The notes: generated by a model not told the origin, from the sequence alone. A DNA stretch of 5,569 nt from Chitinophagaceae bacterium (GCA_016786965.1 JAEUVL010000094.1:1-5569); one strand, 5' to 3'; shown: positions 1-5,569, counted from the first letter of the stretch. Program-made: numbers and translations.

Positions 1-1136
1 CCCTGCTGGAGTCGGGCCTGCAGCGTATACTGGTACTTACTATTATCTATGGTAATGATCTGTGGGTGGTGATCAATGATTTTATCAACGGGCTTACCAA
101 ACAAAAAACAGCTACTAACTATAGCCTGCTGATCGGCAGCAGCTATGTGCTGTTGCATTTGATAACAGGTATAGTGGTTGGCTGGTGGGCAGCACATTTA
201 CCCAAGCGGGTGGAAAGATGGCGAAAGGAAAAGCAATTCATTTTAAATAATAGTGATAATGCAGTAATTGCCGGGCCGGAGACCTCTGCTAAAAAGAAGC
301 GGCTTAAGAATACAGTATTGATAATATGGCTGCTGTTAATTGCACTGTATGTGCAGTCTTATTTCCATATCGGTGAGCCGTTATTACCGGCCCATCTGTC
401 ACTGAAGATATTACTGCGCTCCCTTATCATTGTATTGGGATGGGTTTTTATTATTGGCCCTTTGGTAAAGCAATTACTGCACCGCTGGCTGCAGCGAAAG
501 AAAAGCGAAGTGCAGGAGGAAGTACAGGAAGTGCTGAACCTGTTACCCGCCACACAACAACTGATCGCACAAAGCTGGAAAACTTCTGCTGGTGCGAAAG
601 GCCCGAAAAGAATAAATGACTGGAGTAAAATACTGCTGGTGAATGCGCTTACACCACCGGCAATTGAAAAGGTATGGATACTTACCGGACCCATTCAAAG
701 TGGCAAAACGACCTCTTTGGTAAAATGGACGGAGAACAGAAACGATGTGTACGGTATACTGACACCACTGGTGGAAGGCAAACGGGTTTTTATGAATGTG
801 CAGTCGCGGCAGCTTTTTTTGATGGAAGCAAAAGAGGGAGAAACGGAAACGCTGACGGTTGGGCGATTCATATTCAGCAAGAACAATTTCAGTAAGGCGG
901 TACAAATAATAAGGGACGGGATCGATAAGGATGGCTGGCTGATCATTGATGAGATAGGCCCGCTGGAGTTAAAAGGAGAAGGCTTTGCGGAGATACTTAA
1001 AGAGGTATTGCTCCGGCGGCAACATAAAATTATCCTGGTGATAAGGGACCGGGATGGAATGGTGGAGATGGTGAAGGAGTATTTTGGATTGAAGAACCCG
1101 GAGGTTTTGAAAGATATAGCTGAACCACGGTTGTAA
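1..1136 (+). CDS. Membrane protein with C-terminal THEP1-type P-loop NTPase (5' partial)
   Basis: The frame is open from the first in-frame codon at position 3, so the gene starts upstream; the GTG at 66 is not a convincing start, because in-frame residues before it (ESGLQRILVLTIIYG) look like continuing protein. Three hydrophobic segments are seen at about 135-191, 312-365 and 402-458. The C-terminal domain has a Walker A motif, GPIQSGKT (687-710), a phrase YGILTPLVEGKRVF, and a Walker B stretch, WLIIDEIGPLEL (936-971). This set is characteristic of the THEP1/DUF2478 nucleoside-triphosphatase family, which hydrolyses NTPs; the physiological substrate is unsettled. The membrane part resembles energy-coupling-factor transporter pieces: an S-component-like final helix (YVLLHLITGIVVGWWAAHLP), then two helices and a charged segment ending LPATQQLIAQSWKTSAGAKG, recalling the cytoplasmic coupling helices of EcfT. 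That resemblance is inference from pattern only. The gene ends 8 nt from a convergent gene. The NTPase call is firm and the transporter idea is tentative. Confidence 0.8.
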   Translation, partial: LLESGLQRILVLTIIYGNDLWVVINDFINGLTKQKTATNYSLLIGSSYVLLHLITGIVVGWWAAHLPKRVERWRKEKQFILNNSDNAVIAGPETSAKKKRLKNTVLIIWLLLIALYVQSYFHIGEPLLPAHLSLKILLRSLIIVLGWVFIIGPLVKQLLHRWLQRKKSEVQEEVQEVLNLLPATQQLIAQSWKTSAGAKGPKRINDWSKILLVNALTPPAIEKVWILTGPIQSGKTTSLVKWTENRNDVYGILTPLVEGKRVFMNVQSRQLFLMEAKEGETETLTVGRFIFSKNNFSKAVQIIRDGIDKDGWLIIDEIGPLELKGEGFAEILKEVLLRRQHKIILVIRDRDGMVEMVKEYFGLKNPEVLKDIAEPRL

Positions 1137-1144
1137 GCCCTTCA

Positions 1145-1627
1145 TTATTTGTCTTTCCTGCTGTTTATAATTTCTTCCAGCCTTGCAATGTCAAACATGT
1201 CTTTTTCCCGGTGGGTTCTCAACTTCATTTCTTTTAGAATATCATACGGTACAATATTCAAAAATAAACCGGGCTGTATCTCAAAAACCTCTTTCTTCTT
1301 TTCTGCATCTTCAAATGAAATAGATCCATGCACCACTGTCAGTACATCAAGTGTGGCATCACCTGAACCGATAGTTCCAACGAAAGGAAGATCAAAGTTT
1401 TCTTTTTTTAAGGGAGAGACTTCTTCAGCGGAATAATTCATACACAAAAGAGTGTCAATAAAAGCATTCCTGTTTTGATTATTTGGGGCAAGCCATACGT
1501 CCATATCCGCAGTGTGACGGTTATATCCATAGTAGTTAACGGCATAGCCCCCGATCAGCAAATAACGGAGATTGTTTTTAGCCGCACATTGCAGAAATAA
1601 CAGAAACTCATGATTCAGGATGTCCAT
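1145..1627 (-). CDS. Nucleotidyltransferase-fold protein (DUF6036/MNT-like)
   Basis: This 160-aa protein carries the signature of a minimal nucleotidyltransferase fold. It has LLIGGYAVNYYG (residues 23-34, with the GG loop), then HTADMDVWL (38-46), matching the hTxDxD metal-binding pattern with D41 and D43, and a later acidic position in ATLDVL (D94) that could be the third carboxylate. The C-terminal helix has THREKDMFDIARL, a basic/acidic pattern common in this group of small bacterial proteins. Such domains can transfer a nucleotide to protein or RNA, and some act as antitoxins or as toxins (AbiEii, MntA); which applies here cannot be told from sequence. The ATG is used because it overlaps the upstream 61-aa gene by 13 nt, suggesting translational coupling. 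By eye the gene is more A+T-rich than the dehydrogenase and transporter genes, compatible with an accessory origin. It is a complete-looking gene with no internal defect. Confidence 0.8.
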   Translation of the reverse strand: MDILNHEFLLFLQCAAKNNLRYLLIGGYAVNYYGYNRHTADMDVWLAPNNQNRNAFIDTLLCMNYSAEEVSPLKKENFDLPFVGTIGSGDATLDVLTVVHGSISFEDAEKKKEVFEIQPGLFLNIVPYDILKEMKLRTHREKDMFDIARLEEIINSRKDK

Positions 1628-1800
1628 TTGCCAATGCGTATTTTGCGGGATTTGTCTGCAACCGGATGAAGCAGCTGATTAAATAGCTGCATTTGGTAAA
1701 GCTTACGGAAACGGTCGGCGGCAGTGGAGCAGGCCATCAGTTTTTTGTGATACAGTTCTTGTTCTTCAACAGACCGGAATATATGAACAGACTTCTTCAT
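1615..1800 (-). CDS. Small 61-aa protein paired with the nucleotidyltransferase
   Basis: The ORF can be opened further upstream, to an ATG at 1878. The internal ATG at 1800 (protein starting MKKSVHIFRSVEEQELYHKK) is preferred, because a promoter-like element ends 3 nt before it and the sequence from there reads as a compact soluble protein. The 61 residues are charged and probably helical (EEQELYHKK, ADRFRKLYQMQLFNQLL), ending in a basic tail (DKSRKIRIGKWTS). There is no membrane segment, signal peptide or recognisable catalytic motif. It overlaps the nucleotidyltransferase start by 13 nt, so the two are almost certainly co-transcribed. From memory, similar short proteins sit next to nucleotidyltransferase genes in other Bacteroidota, but this could not be searched. 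A toxin-antitoxin or enzyme/partner relationship is an inference from the layout; the function is unknown. Confidence 0.65.
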   Translation of the reverse strand: MKKSVHIFRSVEEQELYHKKLMACSTAADRFRKLYQMQLFNQLLHPVADKSRKIRIGKWTS

Positions 1801-1803
1801 ACT

Positions 1804-1834
1804 CAAATGTAAAAAATTAATGGTGTTTGACCAA
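1804..1834 (-). promoter_or_regulatory. Bacteroidota-type promoter for the 61-aa/nucleotidyltransferase pair
   Basis: On the minus strand, TTG (1834-1832) is followed after 20 nt by TACATTTG (1811-1804), matching the TTG / TAnnTTTG promoter of Bacteroidota with normal spacing. The ATG at 1800 begins only 3 nt after the -7 element, so the transcript would be leaderless or nearly so if this start is right. The promoter lies downstream of the dehydrogenase terminator, which fits an independent transcription unit. Confidence 0.55.
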
Positions 1835-1910
1835 GCTGCGGCTTCTTTACACAGCCTGTATGTCACTCTGTTTTGCAACTGTGTATTACCCTTGTTCGAG
1901 ATCTCAACTA

Positions 1911-1939
1911 ATAAAAAAGCCGCCCTTACCAGGCGGCTT
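1911..1939 (-). terminator. Intrinsic terminator of the alcohol dehydrogenase gene
   Basis: AAGCCGCC (1917-1924) and GGCGGCTT (1932-1939) form a perfect 8-bp, G+C-rich stem with a 7-nt loop. Read on the minus strand, the stem runs straight into a T tract (TTTTTTAT, 1918-1911). It starts 28 nt after the dehydrogenase stop codon, the expected place for a rho-independent terminator. On the plus strand the stem is followed by TAAAAC, so it would not work well in that direction. Confidence 0.9.
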
Positions 1940-1967
1940 AAAACTAGTTGTTGGGACCCCCACTCAC

Positions 1968-3011
1968 TTATAAAGTAGACATATCTATCACAAAGCGGTA
2001 CCGCACATCGCCTTTCAGCATTCTTTCATACGCTTCATTGATCTCATCCATGCGGATCAGTTCGATATCGGATACAATGTTATGTTCAGCACAAAAATCC
2101 AGCATCTCCTGTGTTTCAGGAAGGCCGCCGATGAGTGAACCCGCAAAGCTCTTGCGACCGAAGATGACATTGAATGCAGGGATAACGGCCGGAGTGGGCG
2201 GTACGCCTACACAAACCATCACACCACTGGTACGCAACAGGGCGAGGTAGAAGTTATAATCATGCTCGGCAGAAACAGTATCAAGAATAAAATCAAAATA
2301 ACCGGTGACTGCTTTTACCTGTTCTGCATCGCTGGTGAGTACAAACTTGTGGGCACCCAGTTTGGCGGCATCTTTTTCTTTGGAAGCGGAGTGGCTCAGC
2401 ATGGTTACTTCGGCACCCATGGCTGCTGCTATCTTAACACCCATATGACCAAGGCCACCCAGGCCAAGGATACCTACTCTTGTTCCTTTGCCTACTTTCC
2501 AGTGGCGGAGTGGAGAGTAAGTGGTAATACCGGCGCAGAGCAACGGTGCTGTGGCTGCCAGCGGCAATTTATCAGAGATGTGTAATACAAAGTCTTCGTG
2601 TGAAACGATGGATTTGCTGTAGCCACCATGGGTGATACCGCTGCCATCTCTCTCCGGGCTGCCGTAGCTGAAAGTGGGGCCGCCCGCACAGTATTGTTCC
2701 AGTCCATCTTTACAATTGTCACATTCCCGGCAACTGTCTACCAGGCAACCAACACCGGCGAGATCGCCGACCTTGAATTTCTTTACATGATCACCGACGG
2801 CGGTTACCCGGCCGACTATTTCATGGCCCGGCACACAGGGGTATACAGCATTGCCCCATTCATTGCGGGCAGTATGCAGATCACTATGGCAGATGCCGCA
2901 GAACAGTATCTCTATCTGCACATCATGTGGTTTGGGGTCTCTTCTCTCAATGGTAAGTGGCGCAATGGCGGAGGTGGCGCTTTCAGCGCCGTAAGCTTTT
3001 ACAGAAGGCAT
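1968..3011 (-). CDS. Zinc-dependent NAD(P) alcohol dehydrogenase, YahK/cinnamyl-alcohol-dehydrogenase type
   Basis: This complete 347-aa medium-chain dehydrogenase has the family's usual length. It would reversibly convert alcohols and aldehydes in the cytoplasm. Catalytic zinc ligands are visible as C41 in GICHSDLH, H63 with E64 in PGHEIVG, and C159 in PLLCAGITTYSPL. Structural zinc cysteines are C94, C97, C100 and C108. The Rossmann glycine motif GLGGLG lies at 183-188. At the end of the second strand the sequence is LSHSASKEKDA with no acidic residue, which in this subfamily (YahK, plant CADs) goes with NADP(H) rather than NAD(H); cofactor choice is therefore inferred. The physiological substrate cannot be read off; relatives prefer aromatic or medium-chain aldehydes. 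The ATG at 3011 gives a standard N terminus. The gene appears monocistronic: it has its own promoter/palindrome upstream and a strong terminator downstream. All key residues are intact. Confidence 0.95.
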   Translation of the reverse strand: MPSVKAYGAESATSAIAPLTIERRDPKPHDVQIEILFCGICHSDLHTARNEWGNAVYPCVPGHEIVGRVTAVGDHVKKFKVGDLAGVGCLVDSCRECDNCKDGLEQYCAGGPTFSYGSPERDGSGITHGGYSKSIVSHEDFVLHISDKLPLAATAPLLCAGITTYSPLRHWKVGKGTRVGILGLGGLGHMGVKIAAAMGAEVTMLSHSASKEKDAAKLGAHKFVLTSDAEQVKAVTGYFDFILDTVSAEHDYNFYLALLRTSGVMVCVGVPPTPAVIPAFNVIFGRKSFAGSLIGGLPETQEMLDFCAEHNIVSDIELIRMDEINEAYERMLKGDVRYRFVIDMSTL

Positions 3012-3025
3012 TATGATTATTTTTT

Positions 3026-3050
3026 TAGTGTAGGGAACAAACTTACACTA
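3026..3050 (-). promoter_or_regulatory. Promoter -7 box inside a palindrome upstream of the dehydrogenase
   Basis: TAGTGTA (3026-3032) and TACACTA (3044-3050) form a perfect 7-bp inverted repeat separated by 11 nt. The minus-strand -7 box TAAGTTTG (3045-3038) lies mostly in the spacer, 26 nt before the dehydrogenase ATG. No clear TTG is seen at the -33 position (TGG is there instead), so the promoter may be weak or need an activator. A regulator bound to the palindrome would cover the -7 region, consistent with repression. The regulator is not encoded in this window. Confidence 0.5.
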
Positions 3051-3075
3051 TAATTAGCTGGTGATGCCATGAAAG

Positions 3076-3108
3076 AATTATTAACTAGGGCTAATACACA
3101 TAATAATT
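3076..3108. repeat. A+T-rich inverted repeat before the ORF6N promoter
   Basis: AATTATTA (3076-3083) and TAATAATT (3101-3108) are perfect 8-bp complements separated by 17 nt. The right arm ends 4 nt before the plus-strand -7 box at 3113. It could be an operator for the ORF6N gene, or chance in A+T-rich intergenic DNA. Confidence 0.3.
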
Positions 3109-3112
3109 GTTC

Positions 3113-3120
3113 TATATTTG
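3113..3120 (+). promoter_or_regulatory. -7 promoter element of the ORF6N gene
   Basis: TATATTTG matches the Bacteroidota -7 consensus TAnnTTTG exactly. It lies 36 nt before the ATG at 3157, giving a leader of roughly 30 nt ending in an A-rich stretch typical of translation starts in this phylum. No clear TTG is present 19-21 nt upstream. This element also argues against the in-frame TTG at 3118 as a start codon, because that TTG is part of the promoter itself. Confidence 0.5.
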
Positions 3121-3156
3121 ACGCCTCAATCTGTAACCCTTTATAAACAAAACCCT

Positions 3157-3693
3157 ATGGCAAAAGCAGGCAAGCCACCAGTACTACCAGAAGAATTGGT
3201 GATGAACAAAATCTATTTTATCCGCGGACAGAAAGTGATGCTGGATGAAGACCTGGCTGAACTGTACCAGGTAGATACGAAAAGATTAAATGAGCAGGTA
3301 AAAAGAAATGGGGAAAGATTTCCCGAAGATTTTATGTTTAGGCTTACGCCCAAAGAGTTTGAAAACTTGAAGTCGCAATTTGCGACATCAAGTTGGGGAG
3401 GGCGGCGCAAACTCCCCTTTGCATTCACCGAACTGGGCGTGGCCATGCTTTCATCCGTATTAAACAGTGAAACGGCCATACAGGTGCATATCCAGATCAT
3501 CCGGGTGTTTGCCAAAATGAAAGAGCTGCTCCTCACTCATAAAGACATATTACTGCAATTGGAAAAAATAGAACGCAAGCTGACACAGCATGACGATGAT
3601 ATAGCCCTGGTATTCCAGTACCTGAAGCAACTGCTGAACCCACCACAGCCACCCCGAAACAGCATTGGGTTTAAGAGGACTAGTGAAAAGTGA
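3157..3693 (+). CDS. ORF6N-domain (KilA-N-like) DNA-binding protein
   Basis: This 178-aa protein has an N-terminal ORF6N domain at about residues 11-120. The hallmarks are the IYFIRGQKVMLDEDLAELY segment, VDTKRLNEQVKRNGERFPEDFMFRLTPKEF, then SSWGGRRKLPFAFTELGVAMLSSVLNS. The C-terminal part (about 125-160, ILLQLEKIERKLTQHDDD...) looks like a helix or coiled coil that could mediate dimerisation, followed by a proline-rich basic tail. ORF6N domains are known from phage antirepressor-like proteins and are numerous in Bacteroidota chromosomes; a DNA-binding role is family knowledge, and the target is unknown. The ATG at 3157 is chosen over the TTG at 3118, which lies in the -7 promoter box. The gene is divergent from the dehydrogenase and convergent with the kup unit. 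Codons N70-W80 coincide with a 31-bp palindrome that recurs after the gene. No phage or transposon genes are visible nearby. Confidence 0.85.
   Translation: MAKAGKPPVLPEELVMNKIYFIRGQKVMLDEDLAELYQVDTKRLNEQVKRNGERFPEDFMFRLTPKEFENLKSQFATSSWGGRRKLPFAFTELGVAMLSSVLNSETAIQVHIQIIRVFAKMKELLLTHKDILLQLEKIERKLTQHDDDIALVFQYLKQLLNPPQPPRNSIGFKRTSEK
3364..3394. repeat. Palindrome inside the ORF6N gene (copy 1)
   Basis: A 31-nt palindrome begins AACTTGAAGTCGCAA and ends TTGCGACATCAAGTT around a single central T. All 15 opposed pairs are complementary except one (A3371 opposite A3387). It encodes residues N70-W80 of the ORF6N protein. It matches the intergenic copy at 3802-3832 at 28 of 31 positions. Confidence 0.8.
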
Positions 3694-3747
3694 ACAGATA
3701 ATAGTGAATGGGGCGGTTTCTTGCTTAACTTCCTTCAAACGGGAGAA

Positions 3748-3778
3748 TTTTTGATATTCCAAAACGGAATGTCAAAAA
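3748..3778. repeat. Strong intergenic hairpin after the ORF6N gene
   Basis: TTTTTGATATTCC (3748-3760) and GGAATGTCAAAAA (3766-3778) form a 13-bp stem with one T·G wobble and a 5-nt loop (AAAAC). It lies 54 nt after the ORF6N stop. On neither strand does a T tract follow, so it is not a textbook intrinsic terminator. It could still slow or protect transcripts converging here, or be part of a small palindromic repeat. Confidence 0.55.
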
Positions 3779-3798
3779 GGAGAAAAAGGTGGAACCTG

Positions 3799-3835
3799 TA
3801 AAACTTGAAGCAGCAATTTGCGACTTCAAGTTTTA
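3799..3835. repeat. Intergenic palindrome (copy 2 of the ORF6N internal element)
   Basis: The outer arms TAAAACTTGAAG (3799-3810) and CTTCAAGTTTTA (3824-3835) are a perfect 12-bp inverted repeat. Inside, after two mismatched pairs, GCAA (3813-3816) and TTGC (3818-3821) pair around a single T. It sits between the convergent ORF6N and kup units. Transcribed either way, the 3' arm ends in GTTTTA, so it may act as a weak bidirectional terminator. Its near identity to the coding palindrome at 3364-3394 suggests a shared origin or shared binding protein. Confidence 0.7.
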
Positions 3836-3865
3836 AGGAAGCCAAAAACCCATAACTCCCCTCCC

Positions 3866-3982
3866 TCATTTATGCAACAGTATCCTCACTTTACAATAGA
3901 CCGCATAGGCCAGTCCAATAGCGATGACCCAGGCTGCCGCTATGAGGAGAACAGATAAAATATTATTACTCCGGTTGGTCAT
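3866..3982 (-). CDS. 38-aa single-pass membrane protein coupled to kup
   Basis: An ATG at 3982 overlaps the kup stop codon as TAATG and opens 38 codons ending at TGA (3866-3868). The predicted protein starts MTNRSNNILS, has one hydrophobic helix at about residues 8-29 (rich in L, I, A, V with one W and two Y), and ends in a basic tail (K31, R33, H37, K38). This is a typical layout for a small bitopic inner-membrane protein, probably with the basic C terminus in the cytoplasm. The one-base stop/start overlap implies translational coupling to kup. Small membrane subunits of K+ systems exist (KdpF of the Kdp ATPase), so an accessory or stabilising role for Kup is a reasonable inference, but no homology is claimed. 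The ORF is short enough to be missed by standard gene callers. Confidence 0.6.
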   Translation of the reverse strand: MTNRSNNILSVLLIAAAWVIAIGLAYAVYCKVRILLHK

Positions 3983-5569
3983 TATTCTTCTATGCGCTTT
4001 AACCGCAGACCGGTGACCGGCGCTACGATCAACGGGAACTTTTCCACCACCACGTTGCTGGAGTCCAGGCCAAACCCTTTTTCTTCGGAGAGGCTTATAT
4101 CCTTCAGCCAGAAATACACCTTCATCACCAGCTTCTCTATCACCGGTAATTCATTATCCTGGCTCAGGTATTTTTCCATTACCACAAAGGAGAAATCGCC
4201 GGTGACATTATTACGTTCGAGGCTTTCGTAGCGGCTGCGCACATTCACTTCTTTATTGGCCACGAGATCTTCCACCACTTTACGAAAGAGCAGGTTGATA
4301 CGGGGCTGCACCCGGAAGCCCAGCCGGAAATCGACCCGGATAATATCATTGGGGATGATATGTGATACTTTGTACTCGGTGGTGTACGGATCATCCACGG
4401 TATCTACATGCACCATCCAGTAGATGTCGGCCCGTTTTGGTTTACGGTTCAGGATGGAGTAAATGATCTTGTGCTCTATCTCTTTGGGATTGTCGGCACT
4501 GGTAAGATAGACCAGGTGGGTGGCATACTTGGGCACCGATTTATCATTGCTGAGCTCCTGTATCTTGGGTATATAATGTTCCAGCCGCACAAACTCCACG
4601 TAGCGGTTCTTGATCTTGCGGGCCCGGAACCAAGTGAACATGACCACGAATAATAAACCACCTACGATAAGGGTAACATAACCACCATGCGGAAACTTAT
4701 CGAGGTTGGCATAGAAGAAACCGAACTCGATGGTGAGATAAACAAAGAGGTAGAGGTAAACGAGCCACGACTTTACCCGCTGCAACACCAGGAAGTTGGC
4801 AAATAATATGGAGGTGGCGATCATGGTAGCGGTGATGGCGAGGCCATAGGCGGCCTCCATGTTGGTGGCCTTTTGAAAGTAGAGTACGATGCCGATGCAG
4901 CCGACAAATAATAAAGTGTTCACTGCGGGAACATACAACTGGCCTTTTGTTTCGGTGGGATAAACGATCTTAAGCTTGGGCCAGAGATTCAGCCGCATGG
5001 CCTCGCTTACGAGTGTAAAGGAACCGGATATCAATGCCTGGCTGGCTATGATGGTGGCTGCCGTGGCTATGCTGATACCGAAGTACAGGAACCACGACGG
5101 CATGATGCCATAGAACGGATTGAACCCTTTCTCGATCATCTCCGCAGAAACCATATCTCCATTGTGCAGGTGCAGCAACCAGGCACCCTGGCCGAGGTAG
5201 TTTAATACCAGGCAGGTTTTTACCAATATCCAGGAATAGCGGATGTTCCATTTGCCACAGTGGCCGAGATCGGAATAGAGAGCCTCTGCCCCGGTGGTGC
5301 AGAGAAAGACGCCGCCGAGAATATAAAACCCGTTGGGATAGGTGCTGAGCAGGTTGACGGCATAGTAAGGATTGAAAGCTTTTAGTACTGACAGCTCATT
5401 AAACAACTGTATCAACCCGAGAGAGGCAAGCATAAAGAACCAGATGAGCATGACCGGCCCGAAGAAGCGGCCGATAAGGGCGGTGCCGAACTGCTGGAGG
5501 AAGAACAGCACACTGATGATGGCGATGACGATATACACAATGGTCCACTGGCTGATGTGTGAGAGGGCG
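3982..5569 (-). CDS. kup: Kup/HAK/KT-family potassium uptake permease (5' partial)
   Basis: The frame stays open to the window edge, so the true start lies beyond it; a GTG at 5538 is internal, since ALSHISQWTI precedes it in frame and fits the family. About 528 residues are visible, and the missing N terminus is roughly 100-130 residues compared with typical family lengths (E. coli Kup is 622 aa). Family marks, numbered from that internal GTG, are QQFGTALIGRFFGPVMLIWF (15-34), CTTGAEALYSDLGHCGKWNI (80-99), LNYLGQGAWLL (112-122), and the IASQALISGSFTLVSEAMRL region near 164-183. Nine membrane segments can be counted, ending near residue 305, followed by a soluble C-terminal domain of about 210 residues, as in other Kup proteins. 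The protein should import K+ with H+ across the inner membrane. The stop overlaps the ATG of a 38-aa membrane ORF (TAATG). No frameshift is seen. Confidence 0.95.
   Translation of the reverse strand, partial: ALSHISQWTIVYIVIAIISVLFFLQQFGTALIGRFFGPVMLIWFFMLASLGLIQLFNELSVLKAFNPYYAVNLLSTYPNGFYILGGVFLCTTGAEALYSDLGHCGKWNIRYSWILVKTCLVLNYLGQGAWLLHLHNGDMVSAEMIEKGFNPFYGIMPSWFLYFGISIATAATIIASQALISGSFTLVSEAMRLNLWPKLKIVYPTETKGQLYVPAVNTLLFVGCIGIVLYFQKATNMEAAYGLAITATMIATSILFANFLVLQRVKSWLVYLYLFVYLTIEFGFFYANLDKFPHGGYVTLIVGGLLFVVMFTWFRARKIKNRYVEFVRLEHYIPKIQELSNDKSVPKYATHLVYLTSADNPKEIEHKIIYSILNRKPKRADIYWMVHVDTVDDPYTTEYKVSHIIPNDIIRVDFRLGFRVQPRINLLFRKVVEDLVANKEVNVRSRYESLERNNVTGDFSFVVMEKYLSQDNELPVIEKLVMKVYFWLKDISLSEEKGFGLDSSNVVVEKFPLIVAPVTGLRLKRIEE

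Noticed and set aside
359..946. Minus-strand ORFs of 83-120 codons opposite the THEP1 gene
   Set aside because: They overlap each other and a gene with firm Walker A and B motifs; their translations are cysteine/serine-rich, as typical of antisense frames.
1137..1144. Terminator between the two convergent genes
   Set aside because: Only 8 nt separate the stops and no stem-loop with a T tract can be drawn there.
1801..1878. ATG at 1878 as the start of the small gene (87 aa)
   Set aside because: The extra 26 residues cover a good promoter match and do not resemble the rest of the protein; not fully excluded.
2628..3053. 141-codon plus-strand ORF opposite the dehydrogenase
   Set aside because: It is antisense to a clearly conserved gene with all zinc ligands, and its translation shows no recognisable domain.
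3118..3156. TTG at 3118 as the start of the ORF6N gene (191 aa)
   Set aside because: The TTG is part of the TATATTTG promoter element, and the ATG at 3157 gives a normal ORF6N N terminus with an A-rich leader.
3779..3835. Short open frame reading ...CDFKF before a stop at the intergenic palindrome, as a decayed ORF6N fragment
   Set aside because: Only the 31-nt palindrome matches the gene; the sequence on either side shows no further similarity by eye.
1..5569. tRNA, rRNA, CRISPR array, insertion sequence or riboswitch
   Set aside because: No tandem spaced repeats, transposase motifs or terminal repeats, and no tRNA-like or recognised riboswitch sequence was seen on either strand.

Overview
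The window looks like a chromosomal segment from a Bacteroidota bacterium, most likely of the Chitinophagaceae/Sphingobacteria type. This is an inference from three things: the candidate promoters carry the Bacteroidota -7 element TAnnTTTG, there is little Shine-Dalgarno signal ahead of starts, and an ORF6N-domain gene and a membrane-linked THEP1-type NTPase are present. No marker gene fixes the genus.

Layout from left to right. (1) The 3' part of a plus-strand gene, running off the left edge, encodes a membrane protein with a C-terminal P-loop NTPase of the THEP1 type. (2) Converging on it, only 8 nt away, is a minus-strand two-gene unit: a 61-aa protein followed, with a 13-nt overlap, by a 160-aa nucleotidyltransferase-fold protein. 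A promoter-like TTG-N20-TACATTTG sits directly before the first ATG. (3) A clear intrinsic terminator separates this unit from a minus-strand zinc alcohol dehydrogenase of the YahK/cinnamyl-alcohol-dehydrogenase type. (4) Its upstream region holds a TAGTGTA-N11-TACACTA palindrome overlapping its own -7 box, and the divergent promoter of an ORF6N-domain gene. (5) The ORF6N gene contains a near-perfect 31-bp palindrome, and a second copy of it lies about 100 bp after the gene's stop, beside another strong hairpin. (6) The right third is a minus-strand Kup-type potassium transporter running off the right edge. It is followed, through a TAATG stop/start overlap, by a 38-codon ORF for a single-pass membrane protein.

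The genes do not form one pathway. The Kup transporter and the dehydrogenase are housekeeping-type functions. The nucleotidyltransferase pair and the ORF6N gene are accessory-type genes between them. The observations most worth a second look are the tiny membrane ORF coupled to kup, the palindrome shared between the ORF6N coding sequence and its 3' flank, the membrane/THEP1 fusion, and the small-protein/nucleotidyltransferase pair.
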